Origin: a bacterium
Lineage (GTDB): Bacteria; Patescibacteriota; Saccharimonadia; Saccharimonadales; UBA4665
Assembly (NCBI GenBank): GCA_021788675.1
Contig: JAJYKI010000052.1
Span: forward strand, 1 to 5,539
Direction of reading: 5' to 3'
DNA length: 5,539 bases
This document shows, in pieces, positions 5,445 to 5,539 of the stretch (the stretch's first letter is position 1; each line of letters starts with the position of its first letter). The notes beneath the pieces are model-generated. The model saw only the letters and a program-made list of their open reading frames with translations. It ran no database searches and was not told the origin of the DNA. The position numbers and the translations under genes are program-made.

Positions 5445-5539
5445 ATGTATATGCACGAAAATGTTGCAACACCGAATCAAGGTCCAGAAACTGAGCATTC
5501 ATTTGAAGAGCTTGCCGGGCTCTACAATTACCTAGTAGA
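5445..5539 (+). CDS. Possible hypothetical protein (3' partial)
   Basis: A frame with ATG at 5445 (or 5451) reads MYMHENVATPNQGPETEHSF and then EELAGLYNYLV, and stays open to the window edge. Its acidic, polar composition is far more protein-like than the two competing frames here. Only 31 codons are visible. I recognise no family. GGA at 5437-5439, five bases before the ATG, is a minimal ribosome site. The same frame is open back to 5358, so it could instead be the shifted tail of the interrupted coiled-coil gene rather than a separate gene. Confidence 0.4.
   Translation, partial: MYMHENVATPNQGPETEHSFEELAGLYNYLV

Noticed and set aside
1..5539. CRISPR array or recoded UGA genetic code
   Set aside because: No regularly spaced repeats are present, and TGA serves as a normal stop at the S51-yaaA junction, with no in-frame TGA inside conserved genes.

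Overview
This window most likely comes from a small-genome bacterium. The best guess is the Candidate Phyla Radiation, probably Candidatus Saccharibacteria (TM7). The reasons are compact overlapping genes, moderate-to-low GC, weak or absent Shine-Dalgarno sequences, and a short coiled-coil protein near the right end (FKYMEKRFDEVDKKFEE...VRDYHNEM) that resembles small proteins I associate with that group. TGA is used as a stop (end of the S51 peptidase gene), so the UGA-Gly code of Gracilibacteria/SR1 is excluded. The taxonomic call is inference. No rRNA or tRNA is present to anchor it.

Layout. Bases 2-1939 (+) hold the 3' part of a long gene for a double beta-propeller protein, with six Kelch-type blades followed by an NHL/PQQ-like propeller; its start lies left of the window. 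It converges on a two-gene minus-strand unit: an S51-family serine peptidase / type 1 glutamine amidotransferase-like protein (start 3444), then yaaA (2794-2003), which overlaps it in an ATGA junction. Divergent from these, across a 66-base shared regulatory gap, lie msrB and msrA (3511-4468, +), overlapping by 17 bases. A minus-strand nucleotidyltransferase gene (4966-4493) converges on msrA. From 4967 to 5205 there is no gene, but there is a nested set of inverted repeats (4999-5104) and a promoter-like sequence. The right end holds a 52-codon coiled-coil ORF that seems to be cut short by an in-frame TAA, followed in another frame by the start of a further possible gene that runs off the edge.

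How the genes fit together. YaaA (limits peroxide damage by keeping free iron low), MsrA and MsrB (repair both diastereomers of oxidised methionine) and the S51 hydrolase sit back to back around one short intergenic region. This suggests an oxidative-stress module with a shared bidirectional control region. The propeller protein and the nucleotidyltransferase look unrelated to it, and are more likely surface or cell-envelope functions. The right end looks like a decaying or rearranging accessory locus.
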